DNA of 64,000 nucleotides from an uncultured Winogradskyella sp. (GTDB lineage Bacteria > Bacteroidota > Bacteroidia > Flavobacteriales > Flavobacteriaceae): contig NZ_CALGNH010000025.1 in assembly GCF_937958655.1 (NCBI RefSeq), positions 114,739 to 178,738 on the forward strand, written 5' to 3'. The notes below the pieces were generated by a model. The model saw only the letters and a list, made by a program, of their open reading frames with translations, made no database searches and was not told where the DNA came from. Shown here in pieces: positions 1-8,700 of the stretch (positions are counted from its first letter, which is position 1; each line of letters begins with the position of its first letter). Position numbers and translations under genes: made by a program.

Positions 1-261
1 CTTTGTAAATAAATGCCCTCTACTTCTGTAACCATCTATGAGTTTTACAACCTGAAATTCTTTTTGTAATTGTTCTGGTATTTGTGTAGAAACCCCATCT
101 ACAATAGCGCCATCCATTCCGTAATTTTCTGAGCCAAAATCGTAACCTTGGAAAAAGGCGCGCCAACTAGGCTCTACAGAATCAGGATTTTTTAGATATT
201 GTTCGTATAAGTCAGCAAAATATGCTGTATGTGCTGCGTTGAGAAAGGAATATTTATCCAT
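1..261 (-). CDS. sucA: 2-oxoglutarate dehydrogenase E1 component, N-terminal part (truncated by window edge)
   Basis: The minus-strand frame opens at the ATG at 261 and runs off the left edge (87 codons visible). The N-terminus reads MDKYSFLNAAHTAYFADLYE and continues with a VEPSWRAFFQGYDFG stretch. This is the conserved E1 N-terminal region of the thiamine-diphosphate 2-oxoglutarate dehydrogenase of the TCA cycle, which decarboxylates 2-oxoglutarate with the E2 (SucB) partner in the cytoplasm. The N-terminal DLYEQYLKNPDSVEPSW block is the E2-binding type of segment found in this family. The gene is divergent from the barrel protein at 376, a usual flavobacterial neighbourhood. The catalytic domains lie outside the window. 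Confidence 0.93.
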   Translation of the reverse strand, partial: MDKYSFLNAAHTAYFADLYEQYLKNPDSVEPSWRAFFQGYDFGSENYGMDGAIVDGVSTQIPEQLQKEFQVVKLIDGYRSRGHLFTK

Positions 262-375
262 TATTTTTTATGAGACGTTGTCGTTTCAACAAAATTTCTT
301 CAAAAATACAACTTTTAACAAAAATAGTTCAGCTTTTAGTATATTTATAACGATTAGAAATCAACCTTTATTGAT

Positions 376-921
376 ATGAAAAAAATAAGCACATACCGCA
401 ACAGATTAATTAAAATAACAGTGCTTTTTGCACTTGTATTTGTAGATGTCTCAATGGCACAAACCGATGATCTTCAATCTAATAATTTCTGGCAAAACGT
501 ACAGTTTGGCGGTGGTATTGGTTTAAACTTTGGTAATGGCTTTTTTAATGGATCACTTTCTCCGGTAGCCATTTATAACTTCAACCCTTATTTTTCAGCA
601 GGTTTAGGGCTTACCGGAAGTTATAGTAGCCAGCGTAATTTTTTTAAATCTACGATTTTAGGTGGAAATGTACTTGCGCTTGCAAACCCTTATTCTCAAG
701 TTCAGCTCTCTGCAGAGTTTGAACAGGTTAACGTTAATACCAATTTTGATTCGCAATTTGTTAGCAATGCCGATAATAATTTTTGGGCTAATGCTTTATT
801 CTTAGGCGTCGGTTACAGATCTGGAAATGTTATTTTCGGAATTCGTTATGATGTCTTATATGATGAAGACAAAAGTATTTATGCCGATCCTTTTATGCCT
901 TTTGTTAGGTTTTGGTTTTAG
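376..921 (+). CDS. Small secreted outer-membrane beta-barrel-like protein next to sucA
   Basis: This is a 181-aa protein with a signal peptide (residues 1-28, ending at SMAQ). After it comes Gly/Asn/aromatic-rich alternating sequence (GGGIGLNFGNGFF, VGYRSGNVIFGIRYDV) ending in Phe (VRFWF), as expected for an 8-strand-type outer-membrane barrel. Homologues beside sucA are often labelled alpha-ketoglutarate decarboxylase in databases. Nothing in this sequence supports an enzyme, so that name probably comes from the neighbour. It is divergent from sucA with a 114-bp gap. The TAG stop is followed at once by a palindromic repeat (see 922-1071). Function unknown; probably an envelope structural or porin-like protein. 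Confidence 0.75.
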   Translation: MKKISTYRNRLIKITVLFALVFVDVSMAQTDDLQSNNFWQNVQFGGGIGLNFGNGFFNGSLSPVAIYNFNPYFSAGLGLTGSYSSQRNFFKSTILGGNVLALANPYSQVQLSAEFEQVNVNTNFDSQFVSNADNNFWANALFLGVGYRSGNVIFGIRYDVLYDEDKSIYADPFMPFVRFWF

Positions 922-1071
922 GCAGCCCATCCTAGCCTTCCTAGAGGGAAGGAACCCTAACTCGGATGTTATCCTTAAAACGATTATTTTGAAATATTTG
1001 GTCGTGTTATCTATAAATCACTTATTAAGTAATGCTTTCCCTTACCTCTAGAAAGGGTTAGGGATGGGCTT
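922..1071. repeat. Pair of inverted palindromic repeats (dispersed family, copies at 924-957 and 1035-1070)
   Basis: Two copies of an element with head AGCCCATCC(C)TA and a small hairpin (CCTTCCTAGAGGGAAGG type) face each other across about 75 bp. A third copy lies at 55497-55527. The right copy supplies the C-terminal codons and TAA of the minus-strand gene ending at 1058. The left copy starts just after the stop of the plus-strand gene. The arrangement resembles a short miniature element or REP-like pair. Confidence 0.7.
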
Positions 1072-1402
1072 TATACCACACCTTTTGCCACTCGCGTTGC
1101 AAAATTAAAAAGGTAACATCCTCAGATAATCTTGCGGTATTCTCAGTCTTTAAAGCACGTACTTTTACTTCTGGTAGGTCAACCTGATATAGTAGGTTTA
1201 AATAATCAGAAAATTTATTTAGAATAAGATGAAATACAGTCTCTTGCAATACCAGCTTTAGACTTGTTGGCAAGGTTTCTTTATTAAATTCTAAATCAAT
1301 ATTTGCTAAATACATATCTTTATTAAGTTGAAGAATCAGTTTTTTATATAGTTGAAGTTGGTTTGCTTCGGCAATAAGATCTTCAAAATTATTAGGTAGC
1401 AT
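1058..1402 (-). CDS. Conserved small protein of unknown function
   Basis: This 114-aa protein is rich in Leu/Asn/Lys, predicted mostly alpha-helical, with no signal peptide and no recognised motif. Its ATG overlaps the stop of the polyprenyl synthetase gene by one base (TAATG), so it is translationally coupled to it. The product may therefore be made in fixed ratio to the prenyl synthase, but no functional link can be read from the sequence. The last residues (KAHP) and the TAA lie within a dispersed palindromic repeat, so the native C-terminus may have been replaced by repeat sequence. Confidence 0.7.
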   Translation of the reverse strand: MLPNNFEDLIAEANQLQLYKKLILQLNKDMYLANIDLEFNKETLPTSLKLVLQETVFHLILNKFSDYLNLLYQVDLPEVKVRALKTENTARLSEDVTFLILQREWQKVWYKAHP

Positions 1403-2376
1403 TACACCGGTCTATTCATTAGTTGTTGACCAAATGTTTTTAACACTTGCTTTTTATCTTCAGAAATATTTAAGGTTTCTAAAACCAAAAATGCTTTTTT
1501 AGTATAAGCTTCAACAGCATTTTTAGTCGCTTCTGATGCACCAGAATCAATAAAAAGTGCTTTAACCTTTTTAACCTTATCATCACTTGAGAGTGCATTA
1601 TTGGTAATAGTACTTACTAAATTTTGTTGTTGCAATTCAGTTCCTAATTCTAAGGTTTTAATGTACAGATATGTCTTTTTATGTTCTAGTATGTCACCAC
1701 CAACTTGTTTTCCAAAAGTTTCAGGATTTCCAAAAGCATCAAGATAATCGTCTTGTAATTGAAAGGCAATACCTAAATAGCGTCCAAAATCATAAATAGC
1801 ATTTTGATTCTCTACCGAAGCCTTGGCTACAATGGCACCCATTTTCATTGCTGCACCAACTAAAACAGCTGTTTTGTATTCTATCATTTTAAGATAGTCT
1901 GGTATGGCAACATTGTTTCGGGTTTCAAAATCAATGTCGTATTGCTGGCCTTCACAAACCTCTAAAGCGATTTTACTAAATAATTTTGCTAAGGCTTTAA
2001 AAGTCGTTGGTTCATAATTTTCTAATAACTGATAAGCTAAAATGAGCATAGCATCTCCCGAAAGTATCCCTGTGTTTACGTCCCATTTTTCATGAACCGT
2101 TGCTTTACCTCGTCGCAATGGTGCATCATCCATAATATCGTCATGAATCAGAGAAAAATTATGAAACACCTCTACAGATAATGCCGCATTCATAGCGTCT
2201 TTGGCGTTTCCGTCAAAAATTTCAGCAGTCATTAAAGTTAATACTGGCCTTAGGCGTTTTCCACCAAGTTTTAAAATATAATTAACCGGTTGGTATAGAT
2301 TTTTAGGTTCTTTTTCAACTGCAAAATCTCTTAGATATGTTATAAAAGATTTTTGGTAAGCTTCAATGTTTTGCAT
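1402..2376 (-). CDS. Polyprenyl (geranylgeranyl/farnesyl-type) diphosphate synthase
   Basis: The 324-aa protein is a trans-isoprenyl diphosphate synthase that condenses isopentenyl diphosphate onto allylic diphosphates. Seen: GGKRLRP at residues 38-44, the first Asp-rich motif DDIMD at 79-83 followed by RRGK, the K-T pair of the YKTA segment near 168, and the second Asp-rich motif DDYLD at 209-213. All Mg2+-binding aspartates are present. The product chain length cannot be fixed by eye; Phe five residues before the first motif is compatible with a short or medium chain product. In this group the enzyme would feed quinone side chains, carotenoids or undecaprenyl precursors. It heads a two-gene operon with the 114-aa protein. 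Confidence 0.92.
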   Translation of the reverse strand: MQNIEAYQKSFITYLRDFAVEKEPKNLYQPVNYILKLGGKRLRPVLTLMTAEIFDGNAKDAMNAALSVEVFHNFSLIHDDIMDDAPLRRGKATVHEKWDVNTGILSGDAMLILAYQLLENYEPTTFKALAKLFSKIALEVCEGQQYDIDFETRNNVAIPDYLKMIEYKTAVLVGAAMKMGAIVAKASVENQNAIYDFGRYLGIAFQLQDDYLDAFGNPETFGKQVGGDILEHKKTYLYIKTLELGTELQQQNLVSTITNNALSSDDKVKKVKALFIDSGASEATKNAVEAYTKKAFLVLETLNISEDKKQVLKTFGQQLMNRPV

Positions 2377-2400
2377 AAAGCAAAAATAGTTGAATTCTGC

Positions 2401-2441
2401 TTAAAGACCTACAAGGTTTTAAAAACCTCACAGGTCTTTAA
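2401..2441. repeat. 41-bp palindromic repeat
   Basis: TTAAAGACCT at 2401-2410 is exactly complementary to AGGTCTTTAA at 2432-2441, and an inner pair (AGGTTTT/AAAACCT) extends the hairpin. It lies between two divergent promoters (upstream of the polyprenyl synthetase and upstream of tetR), so it is not a terminator for either gene. It looks like a dispersed intergenic palindrome. Confidence 0.65.
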
Positions 2442-2467
2442 GTAGAATGTTAAATAAATATTAAAAC

Positions 2468-2511
2468 TTTGGAAACTTTTTTTGTTTTTAAAGTTTCCAA
2501 ATATACATTTG
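2468..2511 (+). promoter_or_regulatory. Promoter with overlapping 12+12-bp palindromic operator for the TetR/efflux operon
   Basis: TTTGGAAACTTT (2468-2479) and AAAGTTTCCAAA (2490-2501) form a perfect inverted repeat with a 10-bp spacer. A Bacteroidota -33 element TTTG (2481-2484) lies inside the spacer, and 19 bp later is the -7 element TACATTTG (2504-2511). A protein bound to the palindrome would block the promoter, so autorepression by the TetR protein encoded 68 bp downstream is the simple reading. Confidence 0.7.
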
Positions 2512-2578
2512 CAGCCTAAATAATAAGTTATACTATTTCTAAAAGAAAATGAGATGTCCGTTTACGAGGACCGTTAAT

Positions 2579-3184
2579 ATGAGAGAAAAAATTATACTAA
2601 AATCCACAGAGCTATTTCTTACACTGGGCTTTAAAAGTGTAACTATGGACGATATTGCCAATGAACTAGGTATGTCTAAAAAGACCATTTATGTTCATTT
2701 TAGCAATAAAACTAAACTCGTTGAAGCTGTAACATTTCATCTTTTTGATACTATTTGTGACGGTATTGATACCATTTGCGAAAATGCACCTGACCCAATT
2801 GAAGAGTTGTATTCTATTAAAATGTTTGTGATGCAACATTTAAAAGATGAAAAGACCTCGCCTCAATATCAGCTAAAAAAATATTATCCTCAGATACATA
2901 ATCAACTAAAGTTTAAGCAATTTGAAAAAATGCACGGTTCGGTACAAGAGAGTTTACAACAAGGGGTTGAAACAGGTGTCTTTAGGGACAACATAGACAT
3001 TAACTTTATTTCTAGAATGTACTTTACAGGCATGACAGGTATTAAGGATAATATGTTTTTTCCACCAGAAGAGTTTCAGATGGCATACCTTATGGAAAGT
3101 TATTTAGAATATCACTTACGTGCCATTGTCACAGAGAAGGGCTTTAAGATATTAAATCAATTTATAACAAACAATCAATCATAA
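2579..3184 (+). CDS. TetR/AcrR-family transcriptional regulator of the efflux operon
   Basis: From the ATG at 2579 the protein is 201 aa. An upstream ATG at 2549 would add ten residues, but family members normally begin right before MREKIILKSTELF, so the inner start is preferred. The N-terminal helix-turn-helix is clear (about residues 8-52: TMDDIANELGMSKKTIYVHF). The remaining helical domain would bind a ligand and form the dimer. It is the first gene of a tetR-tolC-adaptor-RND operon (7 bp to the next gene) and lies behind a palindrome that overlaps its own promoter. Local repression relieved by a toxic compound or bile/lipid-like ligand is inferred. Confidence 0.9.
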   Translation: MREKIILKSTELFLTLGFKSVTMDDIANELGMSKKTIYVHFSNKTKLVEAVTFHLFDTICDGIDTICENAPDPIEELYSIKMFVMQHLKDEKTSPQYQLKKYYPQIHNQLKFKQFEKMHGSVQESLQQGVETGVFRDNIDINFISRMYFTGMTGIKDNMFFPPEEFQMAYLMESYLEYHLRAIVTEKGFKILNQFITNNQS

Positions 3185-3191
3185 GCAACCA

Positions 3192-4535
3192 ATGAAAAAC
3201 CTATTAATTTTCATTTTTTTAATGTGTTTCAGTTTTAGCTATAGCCAAGACACACCAACTAGTTTCACATTGCAAGAAGCTATAGACTACGCCTTAAAAA
3301 ACAACAGAACCGCTAAAAATGCAGCTCGCGATATTGAAGCTGCTAAAAAGCAAAAATGGGAAACAACCGCTACAGGTTTACCACAACTTAACGCGAGTAT
3401 TAATTATCAAAACTTTTTAAAACAACAGATTTCTTTAGTACCAGCAGAATTCTTTGGTGGTGAACCAGGTGAATTTGCCGAAGTTATTTTTGGCACCCAA
3501 CAAAATGTAAATGCTACAGCCACACTTAGTCAATTACTTTTCGATGGTTCCTATTTGGTTGGCTTACAATCTGCCAAAGTGTTTTTAGAAATCTCTGAAA
3601 ACGCCAAAAACAAAACAGATTTACAGGTTAGAAAGGCGGTAATTAATGCTTATGGCAATGTTTTACTCGCTGAGGAAAGTATAAAAATCTTTGAAAAGAA
3701 CATTTCTATTTTAGAAAAAAACCTAGACGAAACCACAAAGATTTATGAAAACGGTTTGGGTGAAGAAGAAAGTATAGAACAACTTCAAATCACCTTATCT
3801 AACGTAAAAAGCGGTTTTAATAATGCCGTACGCCTAAGAAGCATAGCATACCAAATGTTTAATATCACTATAGGTATAGACTACAATACCAATGTTACTT
3901 TAGCAGAAAATCTTGAGCAACTTGCACAAAAAAATATTGCCTTAAACGTTTTAGAGCAAGACAATGACGTTGCCAACACTATAGATTATAAAATTGCCGC
4001 AAATGATAAAACGGCAAAAGCGTTACTACTAAAGTTAGAAAAAAGTAAAGCACTACCAAGATTAAGTGCCTTTTTAAATGGTGGTTATTTAGGTTTTAGT
4101 GACGCGTTTACATTTTTTAATCGCAATCAAAACTGGGCAGGATTTTCTGCTTTTGGTTTAAATATAGACATCCCAATTTTTAGCTCTGGTGGCAGAAATG
4201 CAGCCACCCAACGTGCCAAAATTAATCTCGAAAAATCTATAGACAATCTTACAGAAACCGAGCAGATGTTAAAACTACAGATTGAAACTGCAAAAAGCAA
4301 CTACAAGTTTGCTACTGAAGACTACAATAATAAAAAAGAAAATCTTGCTTTGGCAGAACGTATTGAATCTAAAAATCAGACCAAATTTTTTGAAGGCATA
4401 GGTTCAAGTTTTGAGTTAAGACAAGCACAAACGCAACTCTACGCTGCGCAACAAGAATTATTACAAGCCTTGTTAGATGTCGTAAATTCTAAAGCAGAGC
4501 TAGAAACAATAACTAACAACATTTCAGCCAACTAA
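3192..4535 (+). CDS. TolC-family outer-membrane efflux protein
   Basis: The 447-aa protein has a signal peptide ending near SYSQ (residue 19) and then FTLQEAIDYALKNNRTAKNA, the typical start of an OEP/TolC repeat. Two long alpha-helical halves rich in Gln/Glu/Lys/Ala are interrupted by beta segments, and the second half contains the NLTETEQMLKLQIETAKSNY coiled-coil type region. It would form the trimeric outer-membrane channel of the tripartite pump encoded by the next two genes. It starts 7 bp after tetR and ends 27 bp before the adaptor gene, so one transcript is likely. Confidence 0.92.
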   Translation: MKNLLIFIFLMCFSFSYSQDTPTSFTLQEAIDYALKNNRTAKNAARDIEAAKKQKWETTATGLPQLNASINYQNFLKQQISLVPAEFFGGEPGEFAEVIFGTQQNVNATATLSQLLFDGSYLVGLQSAKVFLEISENAKNKTDLQVRKAVINAYGNVLLAEESIKIFEKNISILEKNLDETTKIYENGLGEEESIEQLQITLSNVKSGFNNAVRLRSIAYQMFNITIGIDYNTNVTLAENLEQLAQKNIALNVLEQDNDVANTIDYKIAANDKTAKALLLKLEKSKALPRLSAFLNGGYLGFSDAFTFFNRNQNWAGFSAFGLNIDIPIFSSGGRNAATQRAKINLEKSIDNLTETEQMLKLQIETAKSNYKFATEDYNNKKENLALAERIESKNQTKFFEGIGSSFELRQAQTQLYAAQQELLQALLDVVNSKAELETITNNISAN

Positions 4536-4562
4536 TCAATCAAAAATTAAAACATTTTTAAA

Positions 4563-5753
4563 ATGAAAAACATACTAAAACTAACCCTTGTTTCCTTATT
4601 ATTCCTTGCTTGCAATGGTGATAAAAAACAAACTGTAGACAGCGTTATTGAAAGTAATAGTCTAGAAGACATAAGAAAAAAACGCGAAGAAATTGTAAAT
4701 AAACAGCAAGAAATTGCAGCACAATTAAAGCGTTTAGATGAAAAAATAACAAGTTTAGACACCACCAAAAACATACCGCTTGTAACGAGCTTTAAAGCTC
4801 AAAAAGAAGTTTTTACACATTATGTAGAATTGCAAGGCAGTGTAAGTACAAAAAACAACTTGGTACTATATCCAGAATTCTCTGGGATTTTAACACGTGT
4901 GTACGTTAAAGAGGGGCAAAACGTAAGTAAAGGACAGACACTTGCTAAGATTGATGATGGCGGATTAAGCCAACAATTAGCGCAGTTAGAAATTAAGGCG
5001 AATTTAGCCAAAACTACTTTTGATAGACAAGAGCGTCTATGGAATCAAAAAATTGGTAGTGAGATACAATACTTACAAGCAAAATCTAACTACGAAGCGC
5101 AAATACAAGCGATTAACCAATTAAAACAACAAATTGGCAAAACCTATGTTAGAGCGCCATTTTCGGGAACTATTGACGACGTTATTACCGAACAGGGTAG
5201 TGTTGTTGGTGCCGGACAATCACCAATATTACGTATTGTAAACTTAAATGATATGTATATTGAAACTGCTGTTCCAGAACGCTATATTACAGATGTTACT
5301 GAAGGGAAAAATGTAGAGGTTGTGTTTCCTGTTCTCAATAAAAAAATTGAAGCTCAGGTGCGCCAAGCAGGTAATTTTATAAATCCTACCAACAGAACAT
5401 TTAATGTAGAAATTGCAGTACCAAATAAAGACAAAAGCATAAAACCTAATTTAACGGCACGTCTAAAAATTAATGATTACACAAACCAAAACGCCATTTT
5501 AATACCTCAAAGTATTATATCAGAAAATGCTGAAGGAGAGCAATATGTTTATATAATCACCAACAAAAATTCAGATAACGAAGGAGAAGCCAAACGTGTT
5601 ATAATTACTACCGGAAAAACACAAGGAGATGTTATTGAAGTTTTAGAAGGCCTTAACGGAAATTCTGAAATTATAAAAGAAGGTGCGCGTAGTGTAAGAA
5701 ATGGGCAAACAGTAGAAGTTATTAACTATAAAGAAGATAACGATGGAGCGTAA
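4563..5753 (+). CDS. RND efflux periplasmic adaptor (membrane-fusion) lipoprotein
   Basis: This 396-aa protein has a lipobox (LLFLAC, Cys17), so it is probably anchored in the inner membrane by lipid. A coiled coil follows (residues about 28-65, SLEDIRKKREEIVNKQQEI), then barrel-sandwich halves (GILTRVYVKEGQNVSKGQTL and VRAPFSGTIDDVITEQGSVV) around an alpha-hairpin, then beta-barrel and membrane-proximal domains. It bridges the TolC channel and the RND permease. Its 3' end overlaps the permease start by 11 bp, which implies translational coupling and fixed stoichiometry. Confidence 0.92.
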   Translation: MKNILKLTLVSLLFLACNGDKKQTVDSVIESNSLEDIRKKREEIVNKQQEIAAQLKRLDEKITSLDTTKNIPLVTSFKAQKEVFTHYVELQGSVSTKNNLVLYPEFSGILTRVYVKEGQNVSKGQTLAKIDDGGLSQQLAQLEIKANLAKTTFDRQERLWNQKIGSEIQYLQAKSNYEAQIQAINQLKQQIGKTYVRAPFSGTIDDVITEQGSVVGAGQSPILRIVNLNDMYIETAVPERYITDVTEGKNVEVVFPVLNKKIEAQVRQAGNFINPTNRTFNVEIAVPNKDKSIKPNLTARLKINDYTNQNAILIPQSIISENAEGEQYVYIITNKNSDNEGEAKRVIITTGKTQGDVIEVLEGLNGNSEIIKEGARSVRNGQTVEVINYKEDNDGA

Positions 5754-8700
5754 GAACAAAAAACAAAGTATAGATAAGGAATTTACATTATCATCGTGGG
5801 CAATTAATAATAAAACGACGATATACGTGCTCATTGCAGTATTTTTCTTTATGGGAATTTCTGCCTTTTTTAGCATGCCTCGCGAGAATTTTCCAGAAGT
5901 GAATGAAACTAAAATTTATGTGAGTACAGTCTTTCCAGGAAATACCGCGGAGGATATAGAAAAACTAGTTACCGACCCATTAGAAGACAAACTAAAAACG
6001 GTAAGTAATTTGGTAGAATTAACCTCAACATCTCAAGAAGATTATTCTATTTTAATCGCGGAATTTGATGAAAACATTACCGTTGAGCAAGCCAAGCAAA
6101 AGGTTAAAGACGAAATAGATTCTGAAACCTCTAGCGAAGATTGGCCAACATTTAATGGCGCAAAGGTAGAACCCAATGTGTTTGAATTAAGCCTTTCTGA
6201 AGAAATGCCAATTTTAAATATTAATATTTCGGGCGATTACCCTATCGAAAAATTAAAGGAATATGCAGAGTATCTTCAAGACGAAATAGAAGATTTACCA
6301 GAAATTAAAAAGGCAGATATTCGTGGCGCACAAGATAGGGAGGTTGAAGTAGAAGTTGACATCTATAAAATGATGGCTGCGCAAGTCACATTCAATGATA
6401 TTTTGGGTGCTATTGGCAACGGAAATGTTACCCAATCTGCCGGAAATTTAAAAGCTTCAGGGCAACGACGCACCATTAGAATTATTGGTGAAATTGAGTC
6501 ACCAAAAGAGCTAGAAGACTTTGTAGTTAAAACAGAAAAAGGCAATTCTATTTACCTTAAAGATATTGCAAAAGTAACGTTTCATGAAGAGGATAAAACC
6601 ACATTTGCTCGTAAGTCTGGAAAACCAGTTGTAATGCTCGATGTAAAAAAACGAGCAGGTAAAAACATGGTTGCAGCCTCAGAGCAGATTGAAGTACTTA
6701 CAAACAACGCCATTAAAAATGTTTTTCCACAAGACTTAGAAGTTACCATAACCAACGATCAGTCTTCGGTAACTATCGGTCAGGTAGACGACTTGGTCAA
6801 CAATATCATTTTTGGTGTTATACTGGTTGTAACGGTTTTAATGTTCTTTTTAGGATTTAAAAATGCACTCTTTGTAGGTTTTGCTATACCAATGTCTATG
6901 TTTATGTCTTTAATGATCTTAAATATTATTGGTTACAGTCTTAATACTATGGTGCTTTTTGGGCTCATTATGGGACTTGGAATGTTGGTAGACAATGGCA
7001 TTGTAGTTGTTGAAAATGTTTATCGCCTTATGGAAGAAGAGGGGCTAACACGGCTACAAGCCGCCAAAAAAGGGATTGGTGAAATTGCTTTTCCTATCAT
7101 AATTTCTACCCTTACAACGGTTGCCGCCTTTGTACCATTAGCATTTTGGCCAGGTATTATGGGTGAGTTTATGAAAATTCTACCCATAACATTATCTATT
7201 GTTTTAGGGTCGTCATTATTTGTAGCTATCTTTTTTAATTCGGTTTTAGTATCTCAATTTATGAAAATTGAAGACAAAGAAATGCCGCTTAATCAAATTA
7301 TAAGAACCACTATAATTATTGCAGGTATTGGACTACTCATTTTATTTTTTGGCGGTGCTTACCGTGGCTTAGGAACCGTTATGATCTTTACAGCTATTAT
7401 GCTTTGGGCATACCGTTTTGTAATTCGGAAAGCCGCAAATAACTTTCAGAACAAATCTTTAGTAAAGCTAGAAAACTGGTACGAGCGTATGCTTAATGGC
7501 GCGCTGTCAAAAAAGCGCCCTTATATTTTAAGTGGTATTACGTTTTTATTGCTCATTGCTGCCTTTATGGCTTTTGGGGTTTCTGTGGCATCACAACGTA
7601 CAAAAATTGAATTTTTTCCAGATAATAAACCCAATCAAATTATTGTTTACATTGAGTATCCCGAAGGTACTGCTATAGAAAAGACAAATGCCATCACCAA
7701 TCAAATTGAAAAGCGCGTTTACGATGTTATTAACCAAAGTCAATACATGGACAATGGTAAAAATTTCTTGGTAGAAAGTGCTGTTTCTCAAGTAGGTGAA
7801 GGTGCTGGTAATCCACAAACCGATGGTGGTTCTTCTGCAGAGATGCCACATAAGGCCAAAATAACGGCATCTATGCGAGAGTACAAATACCGTCGTGGTG
7901 AGGATAGCGAAATTTTACGTCAAAAAGTACAAGAAGCTTTAGTTGGCATCTATCCAGGTGTTTTAATTTCGGTTGAAAAAGATGCCAATGGTCCTCCAGC
8001 TGGTGCACCTATTAATATCGAAATTGAAGGTAACGATTACAACGAGCTTATTGCTACAGCAGAAGAAATGCGCGAGTTTATTAACGCAAAAAATATTACA
8101 GGTGTAGATGAGCTTAAAATTGATGTTAATAAAGACAAACCAACAATGCAGGTTGAGATTGACCGTAAAAAGGCAGGAGAACTTGGTATTAGTGCTGCAC
8201 AGATTGGGACACAATTACGTAACTCTATTTTTGGTGCAAAAGCTGGGATTTATAAAGAAAACGGTGATGATTTTGATATCTATGTGCGTTTTGACCAAGA
8301 TATAAGATATAACACAAGTGCTCTATTTAATCAGAATATTACATTTAGAGATAATACTGGTCAAATAAAAGAAATACCATTATCTACCGTTGCTATACAG
8401 AAAAATAACTCTGGTTTTAGTGCCATTAAGCACAAAGACACTAAACGTGTAGTTACAGTATACTCAGCATTATCACCTGGTGAAACAGATGCTGGTGCTG
8501 TGGTAGCTAAGATTCAGAATGAAATGGCAAGTTTCCGCAAATTACCTGCAGATATTAAAATTGATTACACAGGACAAATTGAAGAACAAAACAAACAAAT
8601 GGCATTCTTAATGGGTGCTTTTGGTTTTGGTTTATTACTAATTTTCTTCATCTTAATCTTTCAATTTAATTCAATTTCTAAACCTACAATTATTATGCTG

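Noticed and set aside
827..1051. Open frame of 74 codons overlapping the end of the barrel-protein gene
   Set aside because: It runs in another frame of that gene and through the palindromic repeats; no coding character or start context.
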